Notes: generated by a model from the letters alone, not told the origin. Positions 36,840-45,299 are shown, counted from the first letter of the stretch. The stretch: DNA of 64,000 nucleotides from Nibricoccus aquaticus (GCF_002310495.1 NZ_CP023344.1:3489501-3553500); one strand, 5' to 3'. Program-made: numbers and translations.

Positions 36840-37712
36840 GTGGTGCAATTGAGTCTGCCAGATGTCGTCGAGCCGCCCGCGCTTAAGGGGCAGCTTCTGA
36901 AATGGATCGGAAGCAAATATCGCGTCGCTGCAGACGTGGTTAGTTACCTTCCGAAGGATTATCGAAGGTTCATCGAGCCGTTCTTAGGCAGCGGCGCAAT
37001 TTTAGCGACCATGGCGCCTCGGAACGGGATAGGCGGTGATCGGTTCGGACCCTTAATCGAGATATGGCAGACTCTCGCAACGAATCCTGAAGAACTGAAG
37101 CGATGGTATGCTGCTCGTTGGAATCGCATCGCGGTGCTCGGGAAAAAAGAAGCGTATGCAGAGTGCCTCGCTAGCTACAATCATAGGCCGAATGGAGCTG
37201 ACTTTGTTTTTCTTTGTAGGGCGTGTTATGGAGGTGTGGTTCGCTTTAGAAAGGCCGACGGATACATGTCCACCCCGTGTGGAATTCATGATCCAATCGC
37301 GCCCTCGTCGTTTGCTTCACGTGTGGATGCTTGGCACCTACGCCTTCGGCACTGTGAATTTGTGAAGGCAGATTACCGCGAGTTGATGCAACGAGCAGGT
37401 GCAGGAGATTTGGTCTATTGTGATCCGCCCTACGCACACTCCCAAGCGATTCTCTACGGAGCGCAGGCGTTCAATTTAGCCGAGCTGATGGTGGAAATCG
37501 CTGCGTGTAAGAGGCGAGGAGCCAAGGTCGCCTTAAGCATCGACGGAATAAAGAAGTCAGGCACGGATAACTGCTTCATCGATGTCCCTCAGGGGCTTTT
37601 TGAGCGGGAGATTTTCGTCGATTGCGGTCGTTCGATGCTAAAACGATTTCAACTCGAAGGTCGTGACGCAGAAGATGAGGTGGTGTCCGACCGCCTTCTT
37701 TTAACGTTCTAG
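36840..37712 (+). CDS. D12-class (Dam-type) adenine-N6 DNA methyltransferase
   Basis: A 290-residue methyltransferase with the alpha-class motif order. KWIGSKYRVAADVVSYLP near residue 21, FLGSG at 48-52 (AdoMet binding) and DPPY at 195-198 (catalysis) are present. It methylates adenine in an unknown site and protects the host from the divergent endonuclease. The start is a GTG at 36840 or 36843. Genes with this architecture include Dam, M.DpnII and M.EcoRV. GC content is lower than that of surrounding genes, suggesting recent transfer of the whole cassette. Confidence 0.88.
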   Translation: MVQLSLPDVVEPPALKGQLLKWIGSKYRVAADVVSYLPKDYRRFIEPFLGSGAILATMAPRNGIGGDRFGPLIEIWQTLATNPEELKRWYAARWNRIAVLGKKEAYAECLASYNHRPNGADFVFLCRACYGGVVRFRKADGYMSTPCGIHDPIAPSSFASRVDAWHLRLRHCEFVKADYRELMQRAGAGDLVYCDPPYAHSQAILYGAQAFNLAELMVEIAACKRRGAKVALSIDGIKKSGTDNCFIDVPQGLFEREIFVDCGRSMLKRFQLEGRDAEDEVVSDRLLLTF

Positions 37713-37835
37713 TAGTTTATGTGGCTGTTCGGTTGGTCGCATTGCTGTCCAACCTTTTTCTTGGAGGTTTTTCATGCTGCAGCATTTAACGATGACAACT
37801 GCGCGGCATCATGAGGCACGCAGCGAGCTTCGGTT

Positions 37836-38693
37836 TTACGGACGGAAGGCGTCGCGATAGGTTTTGCCGCGGTCGAGGCGGGTGCGGACTTCGGGCCAGT
37901 CGCGGTTGGCGATGGCGGCGTGCAGGCCTTGGAGTTCGTCTTGAAAACGGCTCAGTGCGCGGAGGACTTCGTCGCGGTTTTGTTGGAAGATCTCGATCCA
38001 CATGGTGGCGTCGCTTGCGGCGATGCGGGTGGTGTCGCGGAGGCCGTTGCCGGAGAAGTTGCGCCAGGCGGGATTTTTTTGCGCGAGGAAGCTGCAGAGG
38101 CTGGTCGCGATGGCCTGGGGGAGGTGGCTGATGTGGGCGACGATTTCGTCGTGTTCGTCGGGGGTGACGGTGCTGACTTCGCTGCCGAGGTCGCGCCAGA
38201 AGCGGGCGACGGTTTCGGTGGCTTTGGCGTGCGTGGCGGCGGTGTCGGCGAGCGGGGTGACGAAGCAGACGCGTTTGTCGAAGAGGTCGGCGCTGGCGTT
38301 TTCCCAGCCGGTTTTCTGGCTGCCGGCCATGGGGTGTGAGCCGACGAAGAAAGCAGTGGCGGGCATGGCGGCGTGGCAGGCGCGGGTGAGTTCGCCTTTG
38401 ACGCTGCCGACGTCGGTGACGATGGCGCCCGCGGGGAGGGCGGGTGCAATCTGGCGGGCGAGCTCGATGATTTTTTCGACGGGGGCGGCGAGGACGACGA
38501 GGGTCGCGTGGCGGACGGCTTCTTCGGGCGTGTCGGCGGTGGCGTCGCACCAGGGTTGTTTTTGGAGGGCGAGGCGGGTTTCGGGGCGGCGGGACCAGAT
38601 GACGATGCGGCGGGCGGTGCCGCGGGCGCGGGCGGCCATGGCGACGGAACCGCCGAGCAGGCCGGGGGCGAGGATGGTGAGTTGGTCGAGCAC
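37836..38693 (-). CDS. tyrA: Prephenate/arogenate dehydrogenase
   Basis: A 285-residue enzyme of tyrosine biosynthesis that oxidises prephenate (or arogenate) with NAD(P). The nucleotide site is ILAPGLLGGSVAMAARARG near residue 8; DVGSVKGEL and GSHPMAGSQKTGWENA are family signatures. There is no chorismate mutase or ACT domain. The GTG at 38693 is chosen since it gives the correct N-terminus just before the Rossmann fold; the ORF runs to 38933 but the extra 80 residues are not protein-like. Confidence 0.9.
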   Translation of the reverse strand: MLDQLTILAPGLLGGSVAMAARARGTARRIVIWSRRPETRLALQKQPWCDATADTPEEAVRHATLVVLAAPVEKIIELARQIAPALPAGAIVTDVGSVKGELTRACHAAMPATAFFVGSHPMAGSQKTGWENASADLFDKRVCFVTPLADTAATHAKATETVARFWRDLGSEVSTVTPDEHDEIVAHISHLPQAIATSLCSFLAQKNPAWRNFSGNGLRDTTRIAASDATMWIEIFQQNRDEVLRALSRFQDELQGLHAAIANRDWPEVRTRLDRGKTYRDAFRP

Positions 38694-39021
38694 GATGACT
38701 CGTGAAAACGTCAGGCGGGCGGGGGGATGTCGAGTCTGCGGCGGAAGCGGATTGTTACACAGAGGGCACGGAGGTGGCACAGAGAGGGAGAGAGTCGGAG
38801 GACTGCGATGGTTGTGCGCGCCGGTGGTGGCTCCAGCTGGGTAATTTAGGATTCGGATTATTTTATTTAGAGATCTGTCGCTCCGCCCGGTACGGTTGGA
38901 TTTTCGATTCTCGATCGGGCGTGGGGGCGGCACTTGCTAAGTGCCGGTCCGTGCCGAGTCTGGGAGCGTGTGAGGTGTTCGTTGCTTTTTGGCGGCGGGG
39001 AATTTTTCTCGGCGGTCACCC
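38694..39021. other. Intergenic region with a cacagag repeat arm
   Basis: This 328-bp gap lies between the divergent tyrA and SUMF1-like genes. At 38756-38793 it carries CACAGAGGGCACGGAGGTGG followed by CACAGAGAGG, the same unit as the hairpin at 32212-32313 but with one arm only. The remainder is ordinary non-coding DNA with no clear promoter or RNA. Confidence 0.5.
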
Positions 39022-40680
39022 ATGTCTGACGATGATTCCGAGCAAGGTCCTGCTGCTGTGTTTGCGAAGGCGCGTCCGTGGTTGATCGGCGTGGGGGTGG
39101 CGGTGGCTCTGGGCGGGTTGTATTATTTTCTGGCGACGCGTGGGCCGCGGAAGGTGGACGCGGCGGCGATCACGGTGGCGACGTCGGATGACGAGGCGTT
39201 GCGGAAACTTTCTGACGAGGTTGCGAAGGCCGAGGCGATCTGGCGGGCGGCGGATGAGAAAGGGCAGAGCAGTTCCCCGGAGGCGCGGGCGGCACTGGCG
39301 CTGGCGGTGACGAAACAGCGCGAGCGCGTGCGACAGGATGCGCGTTCGACTCCGGCGGAGTCGGAGCGGTTGCGGCGGCTGGAGCAGTTCGTCGCGGACG
39401 CGGAGGTGCGGGAAAATTTGGACAAGGTTTCCGCGTTGGAAAAAGAGGCGCTGGCTGCGCGACAGGCGGAGCGGAATGGGGAAGCGGTGGAGAAATATCG
39501 GGCAGCGCTGACGCTGTTGCAGGCGGTGAATCGCAGCAATGCGGCGGCGGCGTTTAAGGACCTGCCACGTGAGAGCCGGTTGAAACTCGATCTGGAAATT
39601 TTGGAGGCGGAGCCGTTGAGCCGTCAGGTGATGGCTGCGCGGGCGAAGGCTGAGGTGGCGGCGCGGGCGGAGCGTTGGGACGAGGTTCGGGAGGCGTTTC
39701 AGGAGTTGCTGGCGGTGCAGTCGCGGATCAACCGGGAGTTTCCGCGCACGCCGTTTGTCGATGCGGCGGCGGAGGATCGCGTGGAGGGGCAGATCCAGAC
39801 GTTGCAGGCGGAGGCGCTGGCGCGGACGGTTTTGGACAAGGTGAGCGGTGGTGAAGTGAACGCGCGGGCGGGGAAGCACGCGGAGGCGGCGCGGTTGTTC
39901 GCGGTGGCGTTGAAGGCGCAGGAGACGATCAACACGGAGTTGCCCAAGAGCCGGCAGGCTTCGCAGGCGACGGCCGATGATCTGGAGGCGCGGCGGCAGA
40001 CGGCGCTTTCGATGGACGGGCTGACGAAAGTGCAGGGGCTCGATGGTGAGATCGTGGGTTTGTTGAAGGCGCGCGATGTGGCGGCGGCGCAAAAGAAGAT
40101 CGGCGAGGCCGAGGAAATCGCGGCGGCGGTGTGGCGGGATTTTCCGAGGAGTCGAAAGCTGGATACGGGGTTGCGGGAGCGCGTGAGTTATCGGGCGGCG
40201 AAGAGTGCGTCGCTGACGGCTATTCACGAAAGCGTGTTTCCGAAATTGCGGGCGCTCGCGCCTGAAGGCGGCGGCGGGGCAGTGAGAGGCGCGCAGCTCT
40301 TGAGCAGTGAGGTGGCTCAGCGGCTTTATGCGCTGGTGATGGACAAAAATCCGAGCCGCACGGTGGGCGAGGAGTGGGCGGTGGATTCGGTGAATTGGGC
40401 GGAGGCGCGGGAGTTTTGCCGGAGGCTGGGGTGGCTTTTGGGGCGGGCGGTGCGGTTGCCGACGGAGGCGGAGTATCGGGCGGCGTTGGGCGCGAGTGGT
40501 GTTACCGAACTGACGGGTGGCGTGGCGGAGTGGCTCGATGCGGGCGAGGCGGAGCCGATGGCGTTGATCGCGGGGAGGAGTTATCTGGATAGTGCGGAGG
40601 CGCTGGAGGAGGTGCCGGTGGTGCGAGTTGCGAAGACGGAGCGGGCGCGGCATGTGGGGTTTCGTTTCGTGGTCGAATGA
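39022..40680 (+). CDS. Membrane-anchored protein with SUMF1/FGE-like C-terminal domain
   Basis: A 552-residue protein. One membrane segment at about 18-38 (PWLIGVGVAVALGGLYYFLA) is followed by about 350 residues of Glu/Ala-rich coiled-coil helix. A C-terminal domain of about 120 residues reads YALVMDKNPSRTVG, AVDSVNWAEAREFCRRLGWL, VRLPTEAEYRAAL and HVGFRFVV, like formylglycine-generating enzymes. The reactive cysteines of FGE are not present, so it is probably a non-catalytic, ligand-binding relative. A TPR-like or structural role for the helical part is inferred. Confidence 0.7.
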   Translation: MSDDDSEQGPAAVFAKARPWLIGVGVAVALGGLYYFLATRGPRKVDAAAITVATSDDEALRKLSDEVAKAEAIWRAADEKGQSSSPEARAALALAVTKQRERVRQDARSTPAESERLRRLEQFVADAEVRENLDKVSALEKEALAARQAERNGEAVEKYRAALTLLQAVNRSNAAAAFKDLPRESRLKLDLEILEAEPLSRQVMAARAKAEVAARAERWDEVREAFQELLAVQSRINREFPRTPFVDAAAEDRVEGQIQTLQAEALARTVLDKVSGGEVNARAGKHAEAARLFAVALKAQETINTELPKSRQASQATADDLEARRQTALSMDGLTKVQGLDGEIVGLLKARDVAAAQKKIGEAEEIAAAVWRDFPRSRKLDTGLRERVSYRAAKSASLTAIHESVFPKLRALAPEGGGGAVRGAQLLSSEVAQRLYALVMDKNPSRTVGEEWAVDSVNWAEAREFCRRLGWLLGRAVRLPTEAEYRAALGASGVTELTGGVAEWLDAGEAEPMALIAGRSYLDSAEALEEVPVVRVAKTERARHVGFRFVVE

Positions 40681-40791
40681 ACGACGCGATGCACGGGGCC
40701 GAAGGGTCCTTAAATTGGTGGGTGGGCGGCTGTAACCCGTGCAGGCGAGTGGCGTCTTGTGTCGTGTGTATGACGGTCCTTCCATTGCCCT

Positions 40792-41388
40792 ATGTCCGGT
40801 GACGCTGATGCGGAGTTCGATCTCGTTGGGTGCCTCCAGCGGGTCCGCGCGCGCAGTCAGGACGCGGCGCGGGAGTTGGTGGAGCATCTGCATCCGCTGG
40901 TTATCCGGATCGTGCGAGCGCATCTGCCGCGGCGGGTGCTCGAAGAGGATCTCGCGCAGGAGGTGTTTATGAAGATGTTCACACGTCTCGATCAGTACCA
41001 GGGGGCGGTGCCGTTTCCGCACTGGGTGTCGCGCATCGCGGTGACGACCTGCATCGATCATTTACGGGCGCAGAAGCGGCGGCCGGAGTTTCGCTGGGCG
41101 GATCTTTCGGAGAACGAGGCAGATGTGCTCAATGCGGTGCTGACGAGCGAAGACGCGGCGGATGCGGGCGATGCGCTTGCGGCGAAAGAGCTGGTGGGGA
41201 AATTGCTCGATCAGTTGAAGCCGGACGACCGGCTGGTGATCCAGCTGCTGGATCTAGAACAGAAAACGCTCGTGGAGATCAGCGAACTCACGGGCTGGAA
41301 TACGACGTTGATCAAAGTCCGTGCTTTCCGAGCGCGGCGGAAATTGAAGAAACTTTTCGAACAGCTTAAACAAAAGGAACGCTCATGA
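40792..41388 (+). CDS. ECF-type RNA polymerase sigma factor, second
   Basis: A 198-residue sigma factor with region 2 (VLEEDLAQEVFMKMFTRLDQ and WVSRIAVTTCIDHLRAQKRR) and region 4 (LVIQLLDLEQKTLVEISELT, then IKVRAFRARRKLKKLF). It is the first gene of a three-gene operon with a small membrane protein and an LTXXQ-type periplasmic protein, overlapping the next gene in ATGA. This arrangement matches the module at 8700-10035 but with the sigma gene first. Confidence 0.92.
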   Translation: MSGDADAEFDLVGCLQRVRARSQDAARELVEHLHPLVIRIVRAHLPRRVLEEDLAQEVFMKMFTRLDQYQGAVPFPHWVSRIAVTTCIDHLRAQKRRPEFRWADLSENEADVLNAVLTSEDAADAGDALAAKELVGKLLDQLKPDDRLVIQLLDLEQKTLVEISELTGWNTTLIKVRAFRARRKLKKLFEQLKQKERS

Positions 41389-41696
41389 GCACGAATCCCG
41401 CCGAATGGTCCCGCCTGGTAGCCGCTGCACGCCGTGCTCCGAAAGACGAACGCGACGAGGCTGCGCCGTATGGATTCGCCAAGCGGGTGGCGGCTCGGGC
41501 GTTGGACGCGAAGGCACCGTGGATGGAAGCGTCGTTGCTTTCCCGTTACGGGCTGCGCGCGCTGGGGCTCTCGTGTCTGCTGGCGGTCGCGGGAATCGCG
41601 GCGACGCTGAAGCCGGTGATCTCGGCGATCGAGAGCGAGGCGGCTTTGCTCAACGAAACGCCGACGGAAATCGTGGACACCACGGAGCTCACTTGA
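41385..41696 (+). CDS. Putative membrane anti-sigma factor, second
   Basis: A 103-residue protein with a cytoplasmic N-terminal half rich in Ala/Arg (WSRLVAAARRAPKDERDEAA), one membrane segment near residues 55-73 (GLRALGLSCLLAVAGIAATL) and a short C-terminal tail. By position and topology it is the anti-sigma factor of the preceding sigma gene, although the family is not recognised. Confidence 0.6.
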   Translation: MSTNPAEWSRLVAAARRAPKDERDEAAPYGFAKRVAARALDAKAPWMEASLLSRYGLRALGLSCLLAVAGIAATLKPVISAIESEAALLNETPTEIVDTTELT

Positions 41697-41706
41697 GGCG
41701 CTGCGC

Positions 41707-42249
41707 ATGAAGAATCCTCTCTTAGCCATTTTGGTTTTCGTCGGCGTCTTCCTGTGTGGAGGCGTGGTCGGCGGCGCGGTCTCGATCCATTACTACGAGC
41801 AGTTCGTGCGGAATAAAGGCACGGATCGTTTCTTCGACCGGGAGATGCGCGAGCTCGGGCAGAAGCTGGAGCTGACGACGCAGCAGAAGAAGGATCTTCG
41901 CACGATCTTCGGACGGGCGATGGCGGATCAACGGGCGGCGCGTAAGCAGTCGGATGTGATCATGGATCGCATGGTGACGGAGTTCGAAGCGGTGCTGACG
42001 CCAGAGCAGCTGGTGAAGTTTAAGGAGCATCGCGCCAAGCAGCGTGCGGCGCGGGAGCAGCAGATGCGCGAGCGTGAAAAGCGCGGCGGGCCGCAAGCAC
42101 CGGAAGGTGGCCGGCCGCCGCCGATTTTCATGGAACGCCGGGGCGATCGTGAGCGCGGACCTGGTGGTTCAGAGAAGTCGGAAGATGCGGTTCGGCCAAC
42201 GCCGAAGCAGCCGGCGCGGGGTGAAGATGGGAGCAAGGCTGCGCCTTAG
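41707..42249 (+). CDS. LTXXQ-type periplasmic sensor protein
   Basis: A 180-residue protein with an N-terminal membrane anchor (LLAILVFVGVFLCGGVVGGA), two LTXXQ-like motifs (LTTQQKKDLRTIFGRAM and LTPEQLVKFKEH) in an all-helical domain, then a long disordered, Gly/Pro/Arg-rich tail (RGGPQAPEGGRPPPIF). Such Spy/CpxP/CnrX relatives sense misfolded proteins or metals in the periplasm. It ends the sigma operon. Confidence 0.72.
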   Translation: MKNPLLAILVFVGVFLCGGVVGGAVSIHYYEQFVRNKGTDRFFDREMRELGQKLELTTQQKKDLRTIFGRAMADQRAARKQSDVIMDRMVTEFEAVLTPEQLVKFKEHRAKQRAAREQQMREREKRGGPQAPEGGRPPPIFMERRGDRERGPGGSEKSEDAVRPTPKQPARGEDGSKAAP

Positions 42250-42349
42250 CTTAGGCGCGAAGTGGCGGGAGGGAGGACGTGGAGGTGTTTGCGCGTGGGC
42301 GGAGTTTCGATACTTGCGAGAGGAGGCTGAAGGCGGTTCGTTGTGCGAC

Positions 42350-42907
42350 ATGTCGTCTGCGCTGACCGGCAAGAAAATCGTCCTTGGGATCACGGGCTCC
42401 ATCGCCGCTTACAAGGCGGCCGAGCTGACGAGCCAGTTGCGCAAGAAAGGCGCGGAGGTTTTCCCGGTGATGACGGCGGGGGCGCAGAAATTTATTACGC
42501 CGCTGACGCTCCAGGCGCTCGCGCGGCAGCCGGTGGCGACGGATCTTTGGAGCGAGGGAAATGGGTGGCAGCCGGGTCACGTGGAGCTGGCGGACAAGGC
42601 GGATTTGTTGCTCATCGCGCCGGCGACGGCGGACGTGATCGCGCAGTTCGCGCACGGACTGGCGGGGGATTTTTTGAGTTCGCTGCACTTGGTGTGTCGT
42701 GCGCCGCTGCTGATAGCGCCGGCGATGAACGGGAAGATGTGGTCGCACCCGGCGACGGTGGCGAATGTGGCGACGCTGACGGCGCGCGGGGCGCAGTTTA
42801 TCGGGCCGGAGGACGGGATGCTGGCGTGTGGGTACGAAGGACTTGGACGGTTGTGGCCGGTTGAAGGGATCGTGGAGCGGGCGGAGCAGATGCTCGGGGT
42901 GCGCTGA
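42350..42907 (+). CDS. coaC: Phosphopantothenoylcysteine decarboxylase (flavoprotein CoaC)
   Basis: A 185-residue flavoprotein that makes 4'-phosphopantetheine during coenzyme A synthesis. KIVLGITGSIAAYKAAELTS is the FMN-binding start, and LADKADLLLIAPATADVIAQ, LIAPAMNGKMW and MLACGYEGLGRL are decarboxylase motifs. It lacks the CoaB synthetase domain fused in E. coli Dfp, so CoaB must be separate. The ATG at 42350 begins the domain. It lies just upstream of the SRP RNA. Confidence 0.88.
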   Translation: MSSALTGKKIVLGITGSIAAYKAAELTSQLRKKGAEVFPVMTAGAQKFITPLTLQALARQPVATDLWSEGNGWQPGHVELADKADLLLIAPATADVIAQFAHGLAGDFLSSLHLVCRAPLLIAPAMNGKMWSHPATVANVATLTARGAQFIGPEDGMLACGYEGLGRLWPVEGIVERAEQMLGVR

Positions 42908-42963
42908 GCTTATACCGGGAATTTTTAGTTGCGGGAGGTCGCATCCCCAGCACTGTCCGCGTC

Positions 42964-43059
42964 GGCCAGGTGCCATGCATGGGCAGGCGCGTGAACTCCG
43001 CCAGGACCGGAAGGTAGCAACGGCAACGACGTCCTCCTAGTGCCGTGGAGTGCCTGGCC
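42964..43059 (+). ncRNA. ffs: Signal recognition particle RNA, small bacterial type
   Basis: The end stem is GGCCAGG (42964-42970) with CCTGGCC (43053-43059). The conserved M-domain-binding helix 8 contains CCAGGACCGGAAGGTAGCAA (43001-43020), the SRP hallmark with the GGAA tetraloop-type turn. The length is about 96 nt, like E. coli 4.5S RNA. TTTTATTTTT follows at 43062-43071 as a likely terminator tail. It precedes dnaX, an arrangement common in bacteria. Confidence 0.92.
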
Positions 43060-43211
43060 ACTTTTATTTTTCAGGAAGGAGTTTGGCGGGATCGGCGGTG
43101 GCCAGGGCGGTATAAACTGACGGCTTCCGGTTAGGCGAGGGATCGGGCATGGTCGGCGGCACGCGGCAATCCCGGTTCGTTGTGGATCGGGTACTGCCGC
43201 CCCAAAACCCT

Positions 43212-43403
43212 ATGAAAAAGTTCCTGCTGGCCCTAGCGGCCGTGATGGTACTCGGCGGCACTTCGGTGTTTGCCTCGGATAGCAAGGATCACGCAAAGGA
43301 AGAAAAGAAGGCAGAGTGTGCAGCGTGCAAAGAAAAGGGCTCGATGTGCGACGCGTGCAAAAAGAAGGCGGAAGATAAAGCCAAAGAACATCCGAAGCCC
43401 TGA
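43212..43403 (+). CDS. Small exported cysteine-rich protein
   Basis: A 63-residue protein. The first 21 residues (MKKFLLALAAVMVLGGTSVFA) are a signal peptide. The mature part is very Lys/Glu-rich and holds CAACKEKGSMCDACKKK, two CxxC pairs seven residues apart, which could bind a metal or form disulfides. The function is unknown. It is followed by a terminator. Confidence 0.65.
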   Translation: MKKFLLALAAVMVLGGTSVFASDSKDHAKEEKKAECAACKEKGSMCDACKKKAEDKAKEHPKP

Positions 43404-43453
43404 CGGCTTGATGTGCGCAGCGGTTGAATGACCGCTTTATTTTGTGTCAGCGC

Positions 43454-43486
43454 CGGGCCCGCTTTTTAGCGGGCCCGTTTTGTTTT
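43454..43486 (+). terminator. Rho-independent terminator
   Basis: Stem CGGGCCCGC (43454-43462), loop TTTTTA, GCGGGCCCG (43469-43477), then TTTTGTTTT. It ends the transcript of the small cysteine-rich gene just before dnaX. Confidence 0.92.
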
Positions 43487-43556
43487 AAGAGCGAGAGTGG
43501 GCGGACGGTTAATTTTCAGTTGCAGGAAGAGGCGGCGTGCGTGGAGTAGCGGACTC

Positions 43557-44720
43557 TTGTCCACCGGTTACCAAGTCATCGCCCGCAAATGGCGCCCGCA
43601 GACGTTCGACGATGTCGTCGGGCAGGATCATGTGGTGCGGACGTTGAAGAACGCCATCGCGCGCAACCGGATCGCGCACGCGTATCTGTTCGTGGGACCG
43701 CGCGGAACGGGGAAAACTTCGACCGCGCGTATTTTTGCGAAGGCGCTGAATTGCACGGATGGGCCGAAGGCGGATTTCGATCCGAAAGACCCGGCGTGCG
43801 TGTCGATTGCCGAAGGCTCGCATCTCGACGTGATCGAGATCGACGGTGCTTCGAACAACGGCGTGGAGCAGGTGCGCGATTTGCGCGACACGGTCCAGTA
43901 CGCGCCGGCGCAGGGTAAGTACAAAATCTACATCATCGACGAGGTGCACATGCTCTCGACGGCGGCATTTAATGCTTTGCTGAAGACGCTCGAGGAGCCG
44001 CCGCATCACGTGAAGTTCGTGTTCGCGACGACCGATCCGCAGAAGGTGCTGCCGACGATCATCTCGCGCTGCCAGCGTTTTGACCTGAAGCCGATTCCGG
44101 CGGATTTGATCGTGCTGCGGCTGAAGAAAATCGCCGACGAGGAGAAAATCAAAGTCTCGCCCGAGGCGCTTTCGTGCATCGCGCGCATGGCGGATGGCGG
44201 GATGCGTGATGCGCAGTCGATCCTCGACCAGATGATTTCGTTTTGCGGAACGGAGATTGCCGAGCCGGACGTGCTGGATGTGTATGGCCTCGTGTCGGCC
44301 GAAAAAATCGCGGCGCTGGCGGCGGCGCTGGCGGCGGGCGATCATCCGAAGATCATCGAGATCGTGGATGCGTGCGATCAGGCCGGACGCGATCTGGTGC
44401 GGTTGTTGACGGACCTGCAGGAGCTCGTTCGCAAGGCGTTGCTCGATGCGATCGGCAAGGGCGGGAAGACGGACATTCTCGGAGGCCTGCCGATGACGAC
44501 GGAGCAGATCACGCGCTTGCTCGATGGACTGCGTGAAGGCGAAGGCAGCGTGAAGCTCGGGCTATCGGAGAAGATCAATTTCGAGGTGACGTTGCTCAAA
44601 GCGGTCGAGGCGAGCCGGGCGCGGGCGATCGATTCGCTCATCAAAGAGCTGAGCGCGCTGGCTGAGCAATCGCCGGAGTCATCCGCCGCCACTGAGGGCG
44701 GCGAAAAAAAAAAGGACTGA
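43557..44720 (+). CDS. dnaX: DNA polymerase III subunit gamma (short dnaX product)
   Basis: The clamp-loader ATPase (387 residues in this frame). The N-terminal [20 protein letters not shown], Walker A GPRGTGKT (47-54) and [20 protein letters not shown] are typical, and the zinc module is shortened: only a few of its cysteines are kept. The start is taken at TTG 43557, one turn before YQVIARKW, since no ATG is available; a GTG at 43497 is less likely. The zero frame ends at TGA 44718-44720, three codons after an A10 tract; the -1 frame continues to 45241. Confidence 0.92.
   Translation: MSTGYQVIARKWRPQTFDDVVGQDHVVRTLKNAIARNRIAHAYLFVGPRGTGKTSTARIFAKALNCTDGPKADFDPKDPACVSIAEGSHLDVIEIDGASNNGVEQVRDLRDTVQYAPAQGKYKIYIIDEVHMLSTAAFNALLKTLEEPPHHVKFVFATTDPQKVLPTIISRCQRFDLKPIPADLIVLRLKKIADEEKIKVSPEALSCIARMADGGMRDAQSILDQMISFCGTEIAEPDVLDVYGLVSAEKIAALAAALAAGDHPKIIEIVDACDQAGRDLVRLLTDLQELVRKALLDAIGKGGKTDILGGLPMTTEQITRLLDGLREGEGSVKLGLSEKINFEVTLLKAVEASRARAIDSLIKELSALAEQSPESSAATEGGEKKKD
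44694..44720 (+). other. Probable dnaX slippage site (A10 tract)
   Basis: Ten A residues at 44704-44713 lie just after GAGGG (44694-44698), a Shine-Dalgarno-like element, and before the zero-frame stop TGA (44718-44720). In E. coli dnaX a -1 ribosomal frameshift at A6G, stimulated by an upstream Shine-Dalgarno, makes gamma; in Thermus, RNA polymerase slippage on A9 makes both forms. The A10 run here could use either mechanism. No strong downstream stem is obvious. Confidence 0.75.
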
Positions 44721-45241
44721 TTGAGCAGCTCGATGAGCGCGTGGCGCAGGCCATCGCGGATATCGCGGAGCAGCGGAAGGCGTTGGGGATAGTTTCGGCG
44801 GTGGTTGTCGCGGGCGGAAGCAGCGAGCGCGGGACGAAAGCGGGCGGAAGCGATGGCTCGTCGGCGCGTGCGGGTGGGGCAGGAGATTCGGATGCGGAGA
44901 GCGATGCGGAAGTCGCGACGCTGCCGCGTGCGGAGACCGATGCGGCGCTGGCGGATGCGGCGAGCGCGCCGTTCGATGAAGACGGGCCGAACTGGCCGAG
45001 CGCGGCGGATGAAGCGGCGTTTATCGGTGGCGAGAAGGAGCAGGTACGCACGGTGCCGAAGGCGGGCGGAGCGGTGACGCTGCGTCAGGAAGCGGAGCAG
45101 GCGGAGGCGGCGCTGGGGCCGCTGCCGAGTATCGATGCGTTGATCGCGAAAATTCCGGCGGAGGCGCGGGAGACGCTGGAGGATCTTTTCCGACCGAAGT
45201 TTACGGGCGTGAAGCGGGTGTCGAAGGACGTGTTGAAGTAA
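44714..45241 (+). CDS. dnaX: Tau-specific C-terminal segment of dnaX (-1 frame)
   Basis: After a -1 shift on the A10 tract, translation continues [20 protein letters not shown] for about 175 residues to TAA 45239-45241, giving a tau of about 561 residues. The segment has an Ala/Gly/Asp-rich linker and then a basic end, [19 protein letters not shown] followed by [19 protein letters not shown], the likely polymerase- or helicase-binding part. The open frame starts before the A-tract and has no start of its own near it. Confidence 0.7.
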   Translation, partial: GLIEQLDERVAQAIADIAEQRKALGIVSAVVVAGGSSERGTKAGGSDGSSARAGGAGDSDAESDAEVATLPRAETDAALADAASAPFDEDGPNWPSAADEAAFIGGEKEQVRTVPKAGGAVTLRQEAEQAEAALGPLPSIDALIAKIPAEARETLEDLFRPKFTGVKRVSKDVLK

Positions 45242-45299
45242 CGGGCGCGCGTGCGGCGCGGGCGGAGCGCGTAGCGGTCATGTGCAGACGCTACGGGTT

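Noticed and set aside
37774-37785. The perfect palindrome ATGCTGCAGCAT after the methyltransferase gene
   Set aside because: Only 12 bp long, no T-run and no second copy. It can occur by chance and is not a convincing terminator or att site.
39016-41061. A 681-codon minus-strand frame across the SUMF1-like and sigma genes
   Set aside because: It is Arg/Pro/His-rich and spans two good plus-strand genes, as shadows in GC-rich DNA do.
44741-45241. A separate 166-residue gene after dnaX
   Set aside because: The frame is already open upstream of its first start and joins dnaX exactly at the A10 tract in the -1 frame; its C-terminus looks like tau. It is better explained as the tau extension.
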